DNA of 64,000 bases from JBGTSJ01 sp041940305 (lineage in GTDB: Bacteria > Planctomycetota > Planctomycetia > Planctomycetales > Planctomycetaceae). Below are positions 60,593-64,000 of this stretch, one piece after another. Below the pieces are notes generated by a model. That model had not been told where the DNA came from, did no database searches, and saw only the letters and a program-made list of their open reading frames with translations. The DNA lies in NCBI GenBank assembly GCA_041940305.1, contig JBGTSJ010000020.1:43996-107995 (forward strand), read 5' to 3'. Each line of letters opens with the position of its first letter. Position 1 is the stretch's first letter. The position numbers and the translations under genes were made by a program.

Positions 60593-62836
60593 TTAGCGGC
60601 CCGGCGGGCCTGCTGCGCGGCCGGAATCATAGGCTTTCCAGAACTCCTCCGCCGTGAGCGGTTTGCACTCTGGTGGGCGGATCCATTTCAGGTTGGGCAT
60701 ATTCCTCAGCAGTTCGATGTTCTTGACCGTGTCCAACGGAGGCAACGCGATCGTTTCCAGCGGCATGTCTTTGAGCGGCGCCAGATCGGTACCGGGTTCA
60801 GAAAGGTACACGTCTTTGAGCGACATGCCGGCCAGCGGAGTCAGGTCGGCGATGTGCGTGCCCATCAACGAGAGCGTGTTCAGCGGCAGATCCACGATCG
60901 GTCCAAGTTCCACGACTGAGGTGTTCTCCAAGGACAGGGACTCCAGTGACATTCCCCGCAGGGGCGTGATGTCCGCGATATCTGCGCCCTGGAGGACCAG
61001 CCTTTCCAGTTGCATACCGCTCAGTTGCGTAAGGTCGATCCTTTTTAGTCCCTTTAACCAGAGGGTCTTGACGCGCGTCTCGCGCAATGGAGTCAGATCG
61101 CTGATCGGGCTGTCTTCGATCTGAACAGTTTCCATTGGTAGGCTGGCCAGTGGCGTGAGGTCTCTTACGTTCGTGCGGCGCAGATCGAGATATTCCAGCG
61201 GCATTCCTGACAAAACCGACAGGTCCTCGATAGGAACGCCGATCGCCACCAGTTGCACAAGGCGAGCGTCACGGAGGGGCGACAGGTCGCGTACTGCCAA
61301 TCCCATGAGATTGAGTTGTCTGATCCTGAGCCCGCTCAGCGGGGTCAGATCGACGACTTGCGTACCGCTGAGGTCCAGTACCTCCAGCGGCATGCCCTGC
61401 AGGGGCGTCAAATCGCGAACTCCGGTATTGCTCAAGTCAAGCGAGGTCAAAGGTGCTCCCTGGAGATGCGATAAGTCCGTAGCCGGCGTGGCGGCAAGGC
61501 TGAGCCGGACGTGGCCGTTTTCATCAATTTCGACAACCCGGAACTGGACGGCGCTCCGTTTAAGCCGGTTCCGCAGGTCCAGCCAGAGCTCGCTCCCCTG
61601 CATGCTGGGATGAATTTGTTCGACTTCGAATTCAGGCATTCGGACCTGCTGCTGGCCTATTGGCGCTGGCGTCTCCGTTTGGTCCGGGATGGGTGCAGCG
61701 TTCTGATTCGCGTTGTCCGGCAATGCGACTGCGCGCGCCGTTGCCACGACGAGCGATAGTAGTGCGACGCACAGGATCGATGTCGGAGCAAGCGGTCGTC
61801 GAACTCCGACAGACAGGCTTCGTTTGATGTCCAGGATGCCCGCAATTCGCCGTTCCAGCGCACAGCCGCCGCTGAACAGTCCCAACAGACCGGCAGCCGC
61901 CGGGCGCGGATGTACCGCCATTAGCAGCAGTGTGCCACCGTATTCCTCACAAGGGGTGTTGCGCAGCACGAAGTTATCGCAGATCTCCTCACGTGCTTGA
62001 TTGAGGCGGGAGTTGACTGCGTGAATGAGCGGGTGCCACCAGAACAGGGCTCCCGTGATTCGCTGCAGAAGGATCCAGAAGGGATCGCGCCGTACGGCAT
62101 GGGCCCCCTCATGGACCAGCACCTGAGTCAACTGTTCCTGGGAAAGGACCTCCCAGTCTCGATTTGGAATGAGTATCAGTGGATGCAAGAAGCCAGCGGC
62201 AGCCGGCATTGCGAGCGTCGGTGACAGGCGGACTTCGGGGAATCTTGTGATGCCCAGTCGTTGAGCGGCCACCGTAAGGGCCGGCGACGCGTGGCTGTCA
62301 ATCGGTTGAGACGCAAGTCGGATTCTCCGAGCTCTCCGTGCCGCGCGCGCAATCCCGACCAGCAACAGGGCGGCGATACTCAGCCATAGGAGTTCGATGG
62401 TTCGCTTCCACGGAAGCACTGCGGATCGGGATCCAACCGTTGGCTTGGGAGAGGTGCTGCGATCTGTCGAGTTGGTCGGTGATGTTGCATTCCCGACACC
62501 GATCACCTGGATTCCGAGATCCGGCTTTCGTTGTGAGGCGGCGTCGCTGGCTGTTGCGGTTGCAACGACTTCAGATAGAGCCGGCGGGTCACGCGGCGGT
62601 GCACCGGAATCCCTCAGAATCGGAATGTCGACCGCGACTCCGGCCCCCCGGCTTGCAGCCAACAGCATGGGAGCCGTCACGACGCCGATCAATCCGGCCC
62701 ACAGGATGTTGTGGCGCCACGCGGCACTGCGGATCAGGAATGAGAACAGCAGGGGCACTGCTGCCACCAGCGTGATCTGGATAACCAGTGTCAAAAGGAT
62801 GTCCGCTTCGCCACGACCGATGAGTGACAGAATCAT
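60593..62836 (-). CDS. BlaR1-like M56 membrane metallopeptidase with leucine-rich repeats
   Basis: This 747-residue protein has an N-terminal set of transmembrane helices (LLTLVIQITLVAAVPLLFSF, HNILWAGLIGVVTAPMLLAA, IELLWLSIAALLLVGIARAA). The M56 peptidase core carries zinc motif HEGAH in LTQVLVHEGAHAVRRDPFWI, and the EICDNFVLRNTPCEEYG segment. A further helix follows near residue 365. The exported C-terminal half is a regular series of short leucine-rich repeats of about 22 residues, such as LSNTGVRDLTPLQGMPLEVL and LSGTQVVDLTPLSGLRIRQL. In BlaR1 the external part senses beta-lactams; here repeats replace the penicillin-binding sensor, so the signal must differ. The start overlaps the BlaI-like stop by ATGA. 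Confidence 0.92.
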   Translation of the reverse strand: MILSLIGRGEADILLTLVIQITLVAAVPLLFSFLIRSAAWRHNILWAGLIGVVTAPMLLAASRGAGVAVDIPILRDSGAPPRDPPALSEVVATATASDAASQRKPDLGIQVIGVGNATSPTNSTDRSTSPKPTVGSRSAVLPWKRTIELLWLSIAALLLVGIARAARRARRIRLASQPIDSHASPALTVAAQRLGITRFPEVRLSPTLAMPAAAGFLHPLILIPNRDWEVLSQEQLTQVLVHEGAHAVRRDPFWILLQRITGALFWWHPLIHAVNSRLNQAREEICDNFVLRNTPCEEYGGTLLLMAVHPRPAAAGLLGLFSGGCALERRIAGILDIKRSLSVGVRRPLAPTSILCVALLSLVVATARAVALPDNANQNAAPIPDQTETPAPIGQQQVRMPEFEVEQIHPSMQGSELWLDLRNRLKRSAVQFRVVEIDENGHVRLSLAATPATDLSHLQGAPLTSLDLSNTGVRDLTPLQGMPLEVLDLSGTQVVDLTPLSGLRIRQLNLMGLAVRDLSPLRDARLVQLVAIGVPIEDLSVLSGMPLEYLDLRRTNVRDLTPLASLPMETVQIEDSPISDLTPLRETRVKTLWLKGLKRIDLTQLSGMQLERLVLQGADIADITPLRGMSLESLSLENTSVVELGPIVDLPLNTLSLMGTHIADLTPLAGMSLKDVYLSEPGTDLAPLKDMPLETIALPPLDTVKNIELLRNMPNLKWIRPPECKPLTAEEFWKAYDSGRAAGPPGR

Positions 62837-63243
62837 GGGCGCTTCCTTCCGGAGTTGGCGTTTTGCTGCTTGGCGGATTTTAAGAGGGCTTCAATCCGCT
62901 GCACTTCTTCACTCGACAGGCCCCGCTGTTCCAGCAAGGCCGCCATGAGCCGCTCGGGCCGTCCCCCACAAGCCCGATCAACCAGTTCGACGACGCGCTG
63001 CCGGAGGTTCGTGTCCCGCGACACGGTGGGCGAATAGAAATGTGTGCGGCCGACCACCCTGTGCTTCAGCCAGCCTTTTTTTTCGAGGCGCTCCAGTGAA
63101 GTACGGATGCCAGTCCGGGAGACCTCACGCTTCTGCGAGAGGATCTCGCGAACCTCAAAGGCGGAGGCCTCTCCGCGATCCCAGATGACCTCCATGATTT
63201 CGCGTTGCCCTTCCGGCAGGCCAGGCCGTTTACGAATATCCAT
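62833..63243 (-). CDS. BlaI/MecI-family transcriptional repressor
   Basis: This 136-residue winged-helix repressor starts at ATG 63241-63243, with AGGAG 6 bases upstream. Family landmarks are LPEGQREIMEVIWDRGEASA, FEVREILSQKREVSRTGIRT (recognition helix region), SLERLEKKGWLKHRVVGRTH and FYSPTVSRDT. The C-terminal helices (LVDRACGGRPERLMAALLEQ, LSSEEVQRIEALL) give dimerisation and contain the region cleaved in BlaI/MecI. It is coupled to the M56 peptidase gene. It probably represses its own operon through the palindrome at 63255-63270 and is inactivated by the peptidase. Confidence 0.93.
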   Translation of the reverse strand: MDIRKRPGLPEGQREIMEVIWDRGEASAFEVREILSQKREVSRTGIRTSLERLEKKGWLKHRVVGRTHFYSPTVSRDTNLRQRVVELVDRACGGRPERLMAALLEQRGLSSEEVQRIEALLKSAKQQNANSGRKRP

Positions 63244-63254
63244 CGGTGCTCCTT

Positions 63255-63291
63255 GACTACTAATGTAGTCATAGTGGCGACGTAAGTAGTC
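63255..63291. promoter_or_regulatory. Probable BlaI-type operator and half-site
   Basis: GACTAC-TAAT-GTAGTC at 63255-63270 is a perfect inverted repeat located 12 bp upstream of the repressor start codon. It closely resembles the TACTAC/GTAGTA operators bound by BlaI/MecI proteins. A second half, GTAGTC, lies at about 63286-63291. The position is right for self-repression. Confidence 0.72.
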
Positions 63292-63314
63292 GATGTCAAT
63301 GCCGGGATGTGCAA

Positions 63315-64000
63315 TTATCTTCGGCCGGTCATCAGCGGGGATGGCGAGTCACCCGTTCCAAGGCGTCCGACTGAAGTGACACGGAGAGCGTTCCGGCTCG
63401 AACGTCGTAGACCGCCTCGTGCAGCACTTCCGGAACCAGTCTGCGCTGAGCAAAGTCGTCCAAGCCGGACCAGATCCCCACAAACCGGTGCACGTCCTCC
63501 CGCTGAGCATCGGACTGGTCGTCTGAAGCCAGATCGTCCGACCCGAGCAGTTCGACCAGATACCGCTCGATTTCCGAGGCCCGAAGCGAGACGCCGTCGC
63601 ACGGTGCCTGACCTCCCACGTGAGAACGGCAGCGATAGTATTGATACAGGATGTGCGCTCGGCGGGACGTGCTGGGAATCATGTGCCGGCCGCATCGTCC
63701 GCAACGGAGCCGTCCCCGCAATGGCCAGAGTGACGTGGAGTTGTTCCGTCCAGGGCGTCGGGTCCGACGATTGAATCACTACCTGGGCGCACTCGAACTG
63801 CTCGAGTTTGACAATCGCCCTATGAACTCCGGGGCGGGTCACATCGCCATCTCGAATCAGTCCGACATACACCGGGTTCGGCAGGACGGCGAGGACGTGC
63901 CGCGGTGTCCATCGGCCGGGTGCCTTTTTCGGCCAGCCCCTCTGGTTCGCAATGTGGGCGATTTCCCGTGGCGTCCTGCCGGCCGCTGCCATCCGGAACA
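63315..64000 (-). pseudogene. Serine recombinase, copy 3, C-terminal part, frameshifted and cut by the window edge
   Basis: From the right edge the minus strand reads MAAAGRTPREIAHIANQRGW, TPRHVLAVLPNPVYVGLIRD and AIVKLEQFECAQVVIQSSDP. It then changes frame near 63720. The second frame gives the zinc-ribbon part RGRLRCGRCGRHMIPSTSRR and YYRCRSHVGGQAPCDGVSLR, then FVGIWSGLDDFAQRRLVPEV and the end at SDALERVTRHPR. It supplies the C-terminal part missing from copies 1 and 2. A single frameshift separates the recombinase domain from the zinc ribbon, so this copy too looks inactive unless the shift is a sequencing error. The N-terminal catalytic domain is beyond base 64000. Confidence 0.85.

Noticed and set aside
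63332..63992. Programmed frameshift in recombinase copy 3
   Set aside because: No slippery heptamer or downstream structure stands out, and the other two copies are plainly decayed, so mutation is the simpler explanation.

Overview
The window looks like chromosomal DNA of a member of the Planctomycetota (order Planctomycetales or close to it). The DNA is GC-rich. Several gene families are planctomycete hallmarks: PSCyt1/PSCyt2/PSD1 cytochromes with DUF1501 partners, sulfatases, ECF sigma factors translationally coupled to FecR-type proteins, zinc-ribbon membrane proteins and Ser/Thr kinases fused to formylglycine-generating-enzyme-like domains. No rRNA or tRNA gene was recognised.

Region by region. 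1-7.9 kb: a minus-strand operon of ECF sigma factor, FecR/LamG protein, cytochrome-type PSD1 protein, DUF1501 protein and a sulfatase cut by the window edge. 8.0-10.1 kb: wreckage made of a DUF1937 fragment and two tandem, diverged integrase-type transposase remnants with the same 79-bp tail. 10.2-16.0 kb: a giant multi-PAS/GAF hybrid histidine kinase. 16.2-19.2 kb: a translationally coupled MFS / DapA-like / amidohydrolase operon. 19.5-24.6 kb: an enolase-superfamily enzyme, an SGNH hydrolase with VCBS repeats and a second DUF1501 protein. 24.7-26.1 kb: the N-terminal third of a Cas9 and, divergently, a candidate tracrRNA with a terminator. 26.8-37.8 kb: a YVTN/cytochrome/ankyrin protein, thioesterase, AhpD-like protein, PQQ-propeller protein, a MacA/permease pair and a second FecR/ECF pair. 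37.8-40.6 kb: a graveyard of defence-type genes (McrB-like ATPase, helicase and EVE-domain pieces) mixed with recombinase and transposase scraps. 40.6-55.7 kb: an intact cluster described below. 56.3-64 kb: a small secreted protein, a broken serine recombinase sitting in a short CRISPR array, a hybrid histidine kinase, a BlaR1/BlaI-like pair with an operator, and a third recombinase copy running off the end.

The most interesting intact locus is 40.6-55.7 kb. Three consecutive proteins begin with the same roughly 90-residue domain, which reads like a J-domain whose HPD signature is HAD. They are divergent from a sigma-70-like factor followed by an Hsp70 that has no room for the helical lid. 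Convergent with the Hsp70 is a five-gene operon: a membrane Ser/Thr kinase with an FGE-like sensor, a zinc-ribbon MotA/TolQ/ExbB-like channel with a long helical tail, two single-pass MotB/ExbD-like partners, and a zinc-ribbon membrane protein with a very long coiled coil. I infer a possible membrane machine with its own chaperone and regulator. Its job cannot be told from sequence.

The second theme is decay of mobile and immune elements: a beheaded type II CRISPR system, an interrupted non-type-II array, restriction and helicase fragments, three copies of one serine recombinase at different stages of decay, and a dispersed non-coding repeat found beside the Cas9 remnant and beside the hybrid kinase.
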